DNA of 64,000 nucleotides from Reticulitermes speratus (taxonomy: Eukaryota > Arthropoda > Insecta > Blattodea > Rhinotermitidae), in assembly GCA_021186555.1 (NCBI GenBank), contig JAJKFL010000026.1, forward strand, positions 6,713,209-6,777,208. Reading direction: 5' to 3'. Below, one piece after another: positions 54,328 through 64,000 of the stretch (position 1 is its first letter; each line of letters begins with the position of its first letter). The notes below the pieces were generated by a model. That model saw nothing but the letters and a program-made list of their open reading frames with translations. It was not told where the DNA came from and searched no databases. A program made the translations under genes and the position numbers.

Positions 54328-57300
54328 TCAGTAGTCTTTTTTCCATGGTGTACATTTCATACTCGTTATAAGTTGATTCTGAAACACATAGGATTTCACT
54401 GTTCGCAACACCCATATGAAAATGACCAGTACTGATACATACTGCATCCATGCACACTTCATAATTTGCCAAAAGCCTGGTTTGTATAAAATTGTTTCTT
54501 CAGGGTAGTGAATTATAGCAGATACAAAGAAAGGTTCATCAGTTGGCCGCCCTGTTGTCCATAATGTGTATACATTCTTCAGGATTGTAGAAACTGGAAA
54601 GAAAATTCCAATAAGAATATTTTTTATGTGCGTAAAGCTTTAAATGAAGTCCTTAATAATATGTAAAGTTTCCCCACCATCTGGCACTTGGAAGTAAGGG
54701 TTCTTTGAACTTTTTAAAATTTCAGAAAACTTTAAAATTTGAACTCCAGTAATTATCTTCAGTAAAAGATTCAAAATTTGTAACACTGTTACATCACAGT
54801 ACAGTTCCCACATTTTCTTCAACCACAATGCCATGAGACTGCCAAGGCCTTTTCCAGAATTTGTTATACAGTAGAACCCGGATAAGAAGTCCCCGCATAA
54901 GAAGTTTTCCCCTGTAAGAAGTCTGATTTTTAAAGTCCCTAATCCTCTGGTCCCTTGAAAGACTTCTTAACAGGGTTCTACTGTATTTAACAGCAGAAAT
55001 GTTGCATCTTCAGGGTCCTTTTCCTCAAGACCCTGAAGATGGGACAAACAAGTGATCCCGAAACGTTGGTCATACACCAAAAAACGACGCCGGGTAACAA
55101 CCCAGAAGATTTTACGCAACATTACGACCACGGCAGAAGCCTTCAATCACATAACAGAAGTGTTTTTATTTCCATATGCCATACTTCAACACCACTGTCA
55201 TATTTTTCTTTCTGACTATAGTATTATGCATCTTTACTGTAAGCACATGATGCTATAGTTACTTCTGTGCTTTTATTTATATACTTACCATTTCTTCTTG
55301 CATAATCTTTGAGCAGTGTATGCAGACTAAATGATTCAGGAAAAATATTTTCCGTGTTCATTACTGACTTATTGAAGCGCACGTCTCTTCCACGATTATG
55401 AAGAAGTTGCTTTTGTGTGAGCCTCAGGTCTGCCACTACATCAAAACGTGTACCAGGGAGACTTGAGCTGTGCTGGATCACACCTAGTGATTCCATTTGA
55501 AATGAACTCATTTTCTAGGAAAGTAAAAAATGTACAATTATATACAGCAACACAAAGTGATCAGCATTATAATGGACTACCATGGGACCTGAACATTTTT
55601 GCACTGAACAGAGTTCCTAATTTTTAGGTAAAAGAATACAACACGGTGCATATTGTTTGTACTTGTGCATTTGTAATCAAAATCACAAACCAGAAATTCC
55701 AAGCTACATATGTATACTGTACTGTTACTGTGAAGCACATATTATTTCTTTCTTTCTTTCTGAGTTCAATTTCTGGCCACATCTATATGCAGATGGAAGT
55801 CTTTACATTTATGAAAATTAAAATAACTGATGCCAGCATGCAGGTTACTAGGTACCATTATGAAGGGAGGGGTAAGAGGCAGACACATTGGAAGAATATG
55901 CAGCTGCCTTTATACTGCTATCTGTGGCATTCCTGTCTGCACAGACTCACCTACCCATGTTCATGGCACAGGTAGAATGACTAGCACCCCTGGACATGTT
56001 TTGGATGACAGAATTCATCATCTGGGTGTTTGTACCTCACAAATGGTTTTTGCATTCTTGCCTGGGTGAGTAGAGTCCAGAAAGATCCACAAAGCTGTGA
56101 CTGACATAAAATTAACTTGGAAAGGGGAAAATAAATATGGTAATTCTTGTCCGCATGTTGAACTGAGCTCAAGGTTTCATGTTTGGGAACAGAGTAAATA
56201 TCTTTATACATACATAAAGTCTGTAATCGAAGATAAGAAAAAGCGTAACTGCATGTGGAACTTGATTCTGTAGAAGTCGAACTTGAATCTCAAAGTAGAG
56301 TTCATCATACTTTCCATCCCTGTTCATGTCCTCTTCTCTTGACTGCAAAAGAAGTTGTTTTAAAGTATTACACTGAAAAGTACAACATAATGTGAATACA
56401 AAGCTGATCAAGTATTTATTAAGTGTAATTGCCACAATACCTTAATCATGGTGCAGTGATTATGTTCCTTCATAATTTGACTGAAATATGCATAAGTAGT
56501 ACATATGACAGGAGCCTCCAATTTGTTCGTTTCAACAACTAGTAAATATTCATGTTTGAAATGAATGTCTGGTTGTTCTCGATAAGTATCACTTTTTATC
56601 CAGAATCCTACATGGAAAAAATACCTTAATTATGACAGTGTTGTGTGGTAATTGTTTTTCTCATAATCTTTACTGTGTGGAAAGTGGACAATGACATTTA
56701 AGAATTTATACAATCAATGTGAAATACACTTCTTGAACTGTACCAAGAAGTTACGCTACCAAAATTGGACAGATTTTTACAACATTACACGACAACTAGA
56801 CCTTTAAAAAATGAAGATCTGTAACAGTAAATAGTGCTTGATTACTGCCCAGCATAGACTTTCAGTAGCAAATTTACTCAGTTTGCAAAATAAAACAAGA
56901 TTTAACAGAATTACACCGGCTATCCTCACATTTAATACGTATCAAACCTTTCCTTTTTCATATGTATACCTAAAAGATTACAGCAACGTAGTGTCCTATT
57001 GAAACATGTGACCTGACCAGGATGATAAAAATGTTCACAGGAAAGTAAATCCTAATAATTGTGTCAGTAAGTGATATCGGTACTTGTATTATTATGTCGT
57101 ATGTGAAACATATTTGTAAACAATAAGTACTGTACGATTTACAACATTGTGGAATAACCCCACATTACATAGAAATATTCTCAACATATATATTTTGCTA
57201 ATGAAGCATTATGCGACAATACCATGACTTCTGTAGGCAATAAGCAGGGGCGCTACAAGCGTGAAAATAAAGACCAGACTCATAAACAATGTAGCTTTGG

Positions 57301-57361
57301 AACAAATTGTGCTCTTGTATTCATAACGAATACATTCTGTAAAAACTGTGTGCACCGCCAT
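54328..57361 (-). CDS. Tmem231: TMEM231, ciliary transition-zone membrane protein
   Basis: Five exons with consistent phase: 57223-57361, 56441-56607, 56214-56342, 55289-55514 and 54328-54593 (stop TGA), giving 308 aa; the vertebrate protein is about the same length. The start (MAVHTVFTECIRYEYKSTIC) has a strong context (acaATGg). A first membrane segment at about 20-40 leads into RSHGFWIKSDTYREQPDIHF. The conserved lumenal core follows with SREEDMNRDGKYDELYFEIQ and DLRLTQKQLL. A second membrane segment lies near the C-terminus after YKPGFWQIMKCAWMQYVSVL, ending YVFQNQLITS. The family is part of the MKS/B9 complex that gates membrane proteins into the cilium. In an insect this would act in ciliated sensory neurons and perhaps sperm (inference). 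Intron 4 holds a small pogo-like MITE and a TIR repeat. Two donors use gtattg, which is weak but in phase. Confidence 0.95.
54867..54985. mobile_element. Small pogo/Tigger-like MITE in TMEM231 intron 4
   Basis: TACAGTAGAACCCGGATAAG at the left and inverted AACAGGGTTCTACTGTA at the right, TA at both borders. It is 119 bp long. The terminal 12 bases match the element at 53634. Confidence 0.85.
55000..55150. mobile_element. TIR repeat relative, degenerate
   Basis: ttgcatcttcagggtcc, ccgaaacgttggtcatacac and gtaacaacccagaagatttt in the family order. Confidence 0.45.
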
Positions 57362-57514
57362 TGTGAAACAAATCAGACAAGGATAACAAATATCAGTGTC
57401 GCCAACGGGATTTCCGATGCTTTCGATGCCAGAAATGTGTTGGGGAATTTTCATTCGAAACTTGATTTTGTGACCCGCTTTAGTTAATCTATGTCATTAC
57501 ATACGAACACCAAG

Positions 57515-57680
57515 CAAGATGGCTGAAGCGGCGGTGCCTCTGACTTGTGTTCTGTAGGTGCCCGGTTCGAATTTTGGCCGGGACACCGACTATCCTGACT
57601 GACGATTTTTGTAGTTTTCCTCAGTGCTTCCAGCGAAATTCCAGTACTTAGGCGACTACCGCTTTCTGCCACACGCCTTA
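57515..57680 (+). repeat. SINE type F
   Basis: Head caagatggctgaagcggcgg with B-box cggttcgaattttggc, then gacgatttttgtagttttcc and tcagtgcttccagcgaaatt. It lies 150 bp upstream of the TMEM231 start. Confidence 0.7.
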
Positions 57681-57879
57681 TAACTCTATTATCATGTACT
57701 CTTTCGAATCTGATTTACTGACATTGCCATAATAAACTATAAAACACAACTCTGTCTTACGATATAGGCTACCCGACTTGTGGTTACAGATCGCTATGTA
57801 GAGCGCGTTTGAGAGAAAATTCTGCCTTCGTTTGTAACTTCTTAGGTAAGGGAAATGGGGACTTCTTGCTGTCGCTGCT

Positions 57880-58143
57880 ATGCAGCTAACACTGCATTCT
57901 AGGCTGCAAGATGCTGTTAAGAACTGTGTAAATTTGCTGGCACGCCGATTCGCGAAAAGAATCAACAAGGGAATGTTGCAGTCATCATATCGTCATTATC
58001 ATCATGCTGTTTTTAGAAGCGATTTTCTGAAAAGTAGAAAATTATTTGGCTTGAACAGAACTGTCCATCAAATCACAGGAACCGGGACGTACACAAAAAT
58101 TGTTGGTTCTTTTCTTAATCAAGTGGTCTACTGGGCAAAATGA
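57880..58143 (+). CDS. Hypothetical ORF, possible first exon of an unrecognised gene
   Basis: An 87-codon ORF, strongly basic (LLARRFAKRINKGMLQSSYR), without repeat similarity, divergent to TMEM231 and in a CpG-normal zone. The basic, hydroxylated N-terminus would suit a mitochondrial presequence, but no downstream exon or domain was recognised. A chance ORF is at least as likely. Confidence 0.2.
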   Translation: MQLTLHSRLQDAVKNCVNLLARRFAKRINKGMLQSSYRHYHHAVFRSDFLKSRKLFGLNRTVHQITGTGTYTKIVGSFLNQVVYWAK

Positions 58144-58560
58144 AGTTTACATTATAAACTTCAGAAAAATATTTTTATCAGTCTTTCATATTTTAGTTGA
58201 AAGGTATTGGGTCGGTATTAACAGAAAATCACCATTCATTGGGTCCAGGTAACCAGAGCACTTAAAAATCAATTTAAAATTCGAATTAGGGTAAATTAAA
58301 CTAAATTAAACCAATTGATGCACAAATTTAGTTTAATTTAATTTGTAAAGATGCACAGTGATAATAATGTCGAATTAGGGGTTGAAACTTTTTGTACTAA
58401 TTACTTTACGTGTGACTTGTTGAGTCTGTCTAGTACTGGAATTTCTGAAGACGTCATAATCAACTAATGCTGGTCTTGTGAACAAATAATAATTTACTTT
58501 TCTTCAAAGAAACGTAACAGCGTAACAATGTCGTTCTCATGGGCGCCATGTTGGTATTAT
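58144..58560. other. No gene recognised
   Basis: AT-rich stretch with a small inverted repeat near 58290-58345 (aaattaaactaaattaaacc / ttagtttaatttaattt). Confidence 0.4.
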
Positions 58561-58866
58561 CTAGGGCCGGTCCGAGACATGTGGGCACCCAGGGCCAGTT
58601 AATAATTTGACGCCACGCGCAGGTTAATAATTTGGCGCCCCTTAAAACCGATACTCTTTAAACTTTTTAGGCCTAGGACAGTGCTGGCGAATCTTTTTGA
58701 GAGCGAGTGTTTAAATTTATGATAATTTTCAAAGAGATTCTTTCGCATGTGAAAACCTGAGGTTACTAGCACCATATTTACGGTTATTCCAGTGACGGTT
58801 TAGCACCCCATATGGGTTGGTGCCCGTGGCAGCTGCCCGGCTGGCCCGCCCCTTAGTCCGGCCCTG
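58561..58866. mobile_element. MITE with AGGGCCGG termini
   Basis: Left CTAGGGCCGGTCCGAGAC and right inverted CTTAGTCCGGCCCTGG form imperfect ~15-bp inverted ends. Interior copies of ggttaataatttgg(a)cgcc occur twice. No coding capacity; hAT-like by its termini. Confidence 0.65.
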
Positions 58867-59007
58867 GTTTTATCGACTGTAGAAAATTGAAACGTTGAGA
58901 ATCTGTCTGTTAGTTCAGAAATTGGCTGAACAACTGTAAATTAAATTTAATTGGAAGTATCTCCTGGGGACTGTCACAATTTATTACATTCCCTATCACA
59001 CATTGTT

Positions 59008-59290
59008 GTGAGCCGGGATAGCTCAGTCGGTATAGCGACTCGTTACGGGCTGGAAGGTCCGGGGATCGAATCCCGGTGGAGGCGAGATTTTCCGCACCCG
59101 TCCAGACCGGCCCTGGGGCCCACTCAGCCTCCTACACAATGGGTATCGGGTCTCTTTCCCGGGGGTAAAGCGGCCGGGGCGTGGCGTTGACCACCCACCC
59201 CATCTAGAGCCGAGGTTAAAGAAAGAGTAGAGCTATACCTCTACTCCCCCTCTGAGTCTTCATTGCCTGTTCTAGGGAGAATTTTACCTT
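59008..59290 (+). repeat. SINE type D (full length, young)
   Basis: A perfect 14-bp target-site duplication tatcacacattgtt at 58994-59007 and 59291-59304. Head gggatagctcagtcggtata, B-box gggatcgaatcccggt, and all internal blocks of the type are present with CpG intact. It is the best-preserved copy. Confidence 0.95.
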
Positions 59291-59706
59291 TATCACACAT
59301 TGTTACTTATTTAAAAAAAACCGTTGGATATTTCTTCGACGCGGTTTGGTTGCGGTCAACCACAGCAAGCATCTTAGAAGTGTCTTGCGGTTTCATGGAA
59401 GATAATTCAAGAATATGATTTTTCAGTAGCGTTTTAACTGCAAAGTCAGCCTTCGTGGAACATGTTTGGGAATTCGAGAGGAAGAATATCTATGGAACGC
59501 GTCCATTGTTACAGGTTCAGATTACAAGACCTGTTTGTGAATTCATTATTTCACGATACTGAGCCGTAAATGTAACTTGACAGGTACAAGCATGGCTTTT
59601 CAGATTCTTAACCTCAACGCATGTATTCAGTGGTTGGTTTTTCTTTTATGAACACATTCGTGGGGTCTTATTTCAAAGGAGGGGGAAGTGAGTTCTGAGA
59701 AGAAAC
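59291..59706. other. No gene recognised
   Basis: Sequence between a SINE and the transposon stack. No exon or repeat was identified. Confidence 0.35.
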
Positions 59707-60590
59707 TACGAGGCGTGGCTATTGAATAACGAGAAACGTATTTTATAATGAAATTACTGTATCCCCTTCAAAGTAATTCCCACCGGAACCTACACACGGC
59801 TCCAAACGAGCCTTATACCGGCCACACACGTTCAGGTAGGCCTGTCAGTTTTGCCTGCGCAGGCCGCCTGAAGAGAGGCGGCCGGATAAACTGAAGTCCC
59901 CACACACGTTCAGGCGAATCCCGCTAGTCTTGATCATGGCCTCAACAGACGACGACACGCTCGCTATTGTTGGCTTGCTAATAGCTATGAAGAGTAAAAG
60001 TAAGCGCAAAAATAAGCGTAAAATGTGGTGTAAAGAGTGGTTACAAAAAAGAAACACGTATTCCCATGTAAATTTCTTGACTGAGTTGAAGCTGGCATAA
60101 TTATTTGCGAATGGATGAAGAAACATACTTACAACTCCTTTCATTAGTGGCGCCATTAATTGAAAAGAAAAATACAGTGATGAGGAGGTTCTGACTGGCT
60201 TCAACACGTGCCCTGAATTGACGCCGTTCCGGCCGGCCGGCCGGAACCTACACACGCTCCGGTACGCCTGCGCAGTCCTCCGGCCTGCCGGTTGGTCGAA
60301 CGAGTTTTCGTATTTGCTCCGGCCGCCTGTACAGTTATAACTGAAAGGTGTGCCGGACCCTACACACGGTCCGGCGGCCTGTCGCAGGCATAACTGTGCA
60401 GGCAGAACTGACAGGCCGCCGGAGCGTGTGTGGCCGGCATTACAGACCAACAAGCATCTCTTTGAAGTCATTTTGTGAGAATGCCTTAAGTAACGGCCGC
60501 CTGCTGCATACATGTCACTTAACAAATTAGAGGTTTTCGCGGAAGTTTTCTTGAGTTTCACAAGAAATTTGATGCTAACATGTTGCTAAG
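59707..60590 (-). mobile_element. Mariner-like element remnant, interrupted by other transposons
   Basis: A mariner-like terminus (TACGAGGCGTGGCTATTG) lies at 59707. Beyond the inserted Harbinger element, 60443-60580 on the minus strand encodes IKFLVKLKKTSAKTSNLLSD, a mariner transposase N-terminal helix-turn-helix segment, then decays. The right terminus is not resolved. It is inactive. Confidence 0.6.
59816..60439 (+). mobile_element. PIF/Harbinger deletion derivative
   Basis: Left TACCGGCCACACACGTTCAG and right end complementary to TGCCGGCCACACACGCTCCG, extending into a shared ggcctgtcagtt. The 3-bp target duplication TTA lies at 59813-59815 and 60440-60442. Inside, a nuclease-like N-terminal region is readable: KMWCKEWLQKRNTYSHVNFL, then in another frame NYLRMDEETYLQLLSLVAPL. 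The frameshift and the missing catalytic part make it non-autonomous. Confidence 0.88.
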
Positions 60591-60591
60591 T

Positions 60592-60983
60592 ACAGGGTTA
60601 TTCAAAACGATTGTCGGGGTTTTAACAACTTGGCCACCTCGTCCTCCAGATGCAACCCCATGTCATTTCTTTGTATGGGGTTACGTCAAGGATCAGGTTT
60701 ATGTTCCTCCTCTTCCCGCAAGTATCCCGGAACTGAAGGTACGAATCAGAACCGCCATTGAAACCATCACCGCTGACATGCTAGAAAAAGTTTGGAACGA
60801 ACTCGATTATCGTGTTGATGTTTGTAGAATCACAAAGGGTGCACATATAGAGCACCTGTAAGGTATGTCACAAAAACTTGGAGTGTTGTTCTATTAAATA
60901 AAAAAATACATATACTGCTATCTCAAGTGTATTGTGTATGACAAGTTGTTAAAACCCAGACAATCATTTTGAATAACCCTGTA
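60592..60983 (+). mobile_element. Tc1/mariner-type deletion derivative with transposase C-terminus
   Basis: Near-perfect ~42-bp inverted ends (TACAGGGTTATTCAAAACGA... and ...TTTTGAATAACCCTGTA) bordered by TA. Between them an ORF gives WPPRPPDATPCHFFVWGYVK and ends ITKGAHIEHL, the C-terminal part of a DDE transposase of this superfamily. The N-terminal part is absent. Confidence 0.88.
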
Positions 60984-61475
60984 TTTTTTTTGTCAATCAT
61001 GATACGGAAAATTATAAAGCGCATGCAAATCATTTCTTGCTACTAGTTCAGTATAACTTGGCGTGGTTTGGCACACAACTGGAGGACGTTTCAGTCGTAA
61101 CTGGTATGTAATTATTTTGATCATCAGTTATGAAGGTCAGGAACAGCGCGCGCAGTCTCATTACCTAGTAGCCACAAATCATTTGACATGTACGTCATGT
61201 GAACTGCGTAACATTTTAAAACATATTGGTTACTGTACGCACCAGGAAGTTGAACACTCAGAAATTCTACGTTCTGTCCACAGCGTGTATTTATATGTTT
61301 TGTATGTATCTCACAACAAACAGCGACTATTTTCCTATATAGCATTAACTGATTGGTTTTTATAACCGCGATGGCGAGTGTTTACTGCACGGTACGAACT
61401 TGGTCTTTAACTAAAACACATTAATTTTTTTTTATATTATTCAAACCGTGCATTGTCATCAATCAAACACCAAAC
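60984..61475. other. Intergenic, TTAA-element relic
   Basis: 61240-61410 resembles the interior of the TTAA-flanked MITE at 52056 (attctacgttctgtccacag, tatagcattaactgattggt). No gene was seen. Confidence 0.4.
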
Positions 61476-61700
61476 ACTCAACCAACAAATGCACTCTTTT
61501 TATTAATTTTTTTGAGATAATATATATTACAATCCCTGTAAACCAGTCTTTTTCTTGACAGTGTTGATCCATCTTTGGATTAGAAGATTTATTAAGTGAC
61601 AATGTGGGCTTCTTCGCTTTATTGGTTTACAGGGATACAATATATAATATCTAAATAATAATAATAATAATAATAATAATAGTGCATTTGTTGGTTGAGT
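61476..61700. repeat. Imperfect palindrome / foldback repeat
   Basis: Outer arms actcaaccaacaaatgcact (61476-61495) and its exact complement at 61681-61700. Inner arms attacaatccctgtaaacca and tggtttacagggatacaata. An (AAT)n run sits inside the right arm. Confidence 0.85.
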
Positions 61701-61964
61701 ATTTTATGTTTAAAACGGATTACTTTGCGTTCTTATAAGCTTACACCAATACAGAAATAGTAATCGGAAATTTAAATTTATAGTTGTAATGTTTATCTGT
61801 ATTGGTACATGGTTTTGTATGAATGCGGTGGCCATGCGTTTCTTAAAACACCCTTATGAAGAATGAGGTGTACACTGTATGTCTAAAGGTCCATTTGAGC
61901 GTAAATTACGTTGCAAAAGATTACGCTGTTTGTACAGCTGTCGAGTAACTGACGCTAGCAGTGC

Positions 61965-62165
61965 ATTAGCTAACCGAGCAAGCTGGCTCGAACGGAAGTA
62001 TTTCTAACTTGTATGTTGAAGCAACCCAGTTCGAATCCCGGCTTGAAATGAAATATCTTGACTGAGGTTTTTCGTGATTTTTATCAATTCCCCATTGGTG
62101 ACTGTCGGGATATTACCTTAAATTTGGTCACGACCTACTGCCACCGGGTGAAAACCCAATTGCAG
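61965..62165 (+). repeat. SINE type F
   Basis: B-box cagttcgaatcccggctt, then gactgaggtttttcgtgatt and ccattggtgactgtcgggat. The head (ctaaccgagcaagctggctc) is tRNA-like. The 3' end runs into an (AAT)n microsatellite at about 62168-62192. Confidence 0.7.
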
Positions 62166-62192
62166 TAAATAATAATAATAATAATAATAATT

Positions 62193-62560
62193 CATTATCG
62201 ATCCTTTCATATTCACCGAACTCTTTCATCTGTTTTGCACAATTCGACGATAAATAACCACAGCAGTTAATATAGCTTCGATAAATTATCTAATATCCAT
62301 CCGATCTGAGCTCACTGCCTTATTTCACCCCCCTCTTTGTGTTTACCCTCTCCTCTTGCGCAGGCCAGCAGTCACCATAAACTAACAGCACTGTACGTAA
62401 CTACATGCTCGTATACAATTTACTGTCAATAGCTACTTAATGGGCCGCGACGTCAGTTTGATATACTGCGTTCCAAGAAATTAATGTGTGTTGTTATATA
62501 GCTGCTGTTACCATGCGGGTATCTCGTGGTATGTGAATTACTTCCTCCAAACAGAATGGC
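62193..62560. other. No gene recognised
   Basis: CpG-containing intergenic sequence without recognised features. Confidence 0.3.
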
Positions 62561-62850
62561 TTGGTGCAAAAAGGATATAATTCGTTTATATTTGTCAGTT
62601 TCCCACCGCGGAGGCCCGGGTTCGATCCCGGGTGTCTATGTGGGATTTGTGGTGGACAAAATGGCACTGGGACAGGTTTTTCCCCTAGTACTTCGGGTTT
62701 CCTCTGTCAAATTCATTCCACCGGTGCTCCATTACTTGGAAAAATGAAAAGAAACTGATCGTCTTTCTCTTCATCTTCATCACAGGGTTGCACAATAAGC
62801 ATTAAGGCTGCGGTGCGTCCGCAGCTTCTGCTGCGGAGCCCTTCTCAAAA
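62561..62850 (+). repeat. SINE type E
   Basis: Head remnant then ccgcggaggcccgggttcga (B-box), tgtgggatttgtggtggaca, and the 3' end ggctgcggtgcgtccgcagc. The 5' half of the tRNA-like head is replaced. Confidence 0.82.
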
Positions 62851-63124
62851 AAAAGTACCAGTTTGGAAGTACACGTCTCAGCATTTTGCCATGTACGTTA
62901 TATGATTCTGAAACAGGAACTGGCAAGATTCATGTTATTTGTATTTTGACACGGCCGGCGTAATCCTTAGTCATATTCTAAGAGGATTGATTGGTTTTCG
63001 TTATAGGAACGTCATCTTTGTCCGATTTTCACATTCGGACATTTTGTTCCCGTCTTCAGGTAGAGCTGAAAGTTAGGTATACCTATTGGATGTACAAGGA
63101 GGCATAAAATAGATAAAATAGTCG
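62851..63124. other. No gene recognised
   Basis: Short unique stretch, no features seen. Confidence 0.3.
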
Positions 63125-63310
63125 AAGTTGCCCCCTGTGCGTAAAGAAACAACACCCCGTACCCATTATACTGGAGGCTGGGTGGGCCCCAGAGCCGATC
63201 TAGACGGGTCGGATAAAGAGAAGAGAAAAACCTCTTGTCCTCACTGGGGTTCGAACCCGAACAGTCCAGGCTGTAGTGAATCGCTGTACCGACTATGCTA
63301 TCCCGACCCC
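63125..63310 (-). repeat. SINE type D, 5' half
   Basis: Minus-strand head complement gtaccgactatgctatcccg, B-box complement ggggttcgaacccgaac and core complement aggctgggtgggccccagag. The tail is missing. Confidence 0.8.
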
Positions 63311-63626
63311 ATTCGGTCTTGTGCAAATCTTAATAAGGTGACCTTGGTTTTGCAGGTTGGGGTTGTCAAGAAGCCTGATCCTAGTGTTGTAACTAGAGGA
63401 ACACAACCATTTTAGAACAACAGAAGACTTATCATTAAAAAATCACCAATGTACACAGGGGTTCTTTTTTCCCAGTTTTTTATTACAAATTTTTCCTAAA
63501 TGTTTCGGTCATAAGACCACCTGATTTTTAAACGACTGGACGTATTTTTGGGTGTGCCCGTGTATGTAAACCTGATAACTATAAAAGAAATTCAATTTGA
63601 ATATCAATGTATTAATACTAATAATA

Positions 63627-63897
63627 TTTTTTTTTTAGTCGTCCTCTTCTACCTACTCCGGATTTCCCGTTTCAGTGTCGAGGTTTGGAATTTTCTTTTG
63701 ATCACACTGAGAGACACACCACAGTCGGTAGGACTCCCCTGGACGAGGGATCGGCTCGTCGCAGAGGCCTCTACCTGACAACAACACACAAACACTCACA
63801 AGAGACAAACATCCATGCCCCCGGTGGGATTCGAACCCACGATCCTAGCAAGCGAGCGGTCGAAGACCCACGCCTTAGACCACTCGGCCACTGGATC
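63627..63897 (-). repeat. SINE type B (full, minus strand)
   Basis: Complement of the 18365 copy over its whole length, from the A-run end (ttttttttttagtcgtcc) to gccactggatc. B-box complement tgggattcgaacccac. Flanked on the right by an AT-rich simple repeat (63900-63945). Confidence 0.92.
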
Positions 63898-64000
63898 GGC
63901 ATATAATATAATATAATAAATATAATATAAATATATTAATATTAATATCGATCGTTTATATTTGTTTGGTGGCTTGATATGATGGAGCTAATAAACCATA

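Noticed and set aside
54640-54834. 64-codon ORF as an alternative TMEM231 last exon
   Set aside because: The true C-terminus (PGFW...YVFQNQ) is encoded at 54328-54593 in the right phase; this ORF is intronic and shows no family similarity.
59845-60561. 238-codon minus-strand ORF
   Set aside because: It crosses the border of a Harbinger element into a mariner remnant, so it joins unrelated transposon pieces. Only the mariner segment is meaningful.

Overview
This is nuclear DNA of an intron-rich, repeat-rich animal, most likely a polyneopteran insect such as a cockroach or termite. That assignment rests on spliced insect-like genes, several tRNA-headed SINE families, many short TIR elements, and fragments of a non-LTR retrotransposon whose C-terminus ([11 protein letters not shown]...GRPRRRW) is familiar from Blattodea. 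The species call is inference. No bacterial, organellar or viral gene was seen.

Five protein-coding genes are supported by splice sites and reading phase. (1) 5519-28571 (+): the 3' seven exons of an SLC7-type (LAT/y+LAT) amino acid transporter; its N-terminal exons are probably left of the window. (2) 31728-34697 (-): an intronless BTB/C2H2 zinc-finger protein of 989 aa. (3) 39490-44510 (-): a five-exon PX-domain sorting nexin of the SNX20/SNX21 type, 453 aa. (4) 44691-48637 (+): a four-exon TIM21, the mitochondrial TIM23-complex subunit, 231 aa. Genes 3 and 4 are head to head, with 180 bp between their start codons. (5) 54328-57361 (-): a five-exon TMEM231, a ciliary transition-zone membrane protein, 308 aa. 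These are unrelated housekeeping or regulatory genes and do not form one pathway.

Region 1-25 kb is mainly repeats. It holds the long first introns of the transporter, SINEs of at least five head types, TIR elements, LINE 3' ends, a ~30-copy minisatellite (1531-2476) and an 11-copy perfect 26-bp tandem array (19061-19346). Region 26-57 kb holds the compact genes and is visibly depleted of CpG except around promoters. Region 57-64 kb returns to CpG-rich repeats, including a nested stack of mariner, PIF/Harbinger and Tc1-like DNA transposons (59.7-61.0 kb).

The most interesting observations are the CpG landscape that marks promoters, the modular SINE system with a shared central core under different tRNA-like heads, a TIR family with about a dozen copies, and a 21-residue repeat in the zinc-finger protein. 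I found no multi-gene system that I can call new.
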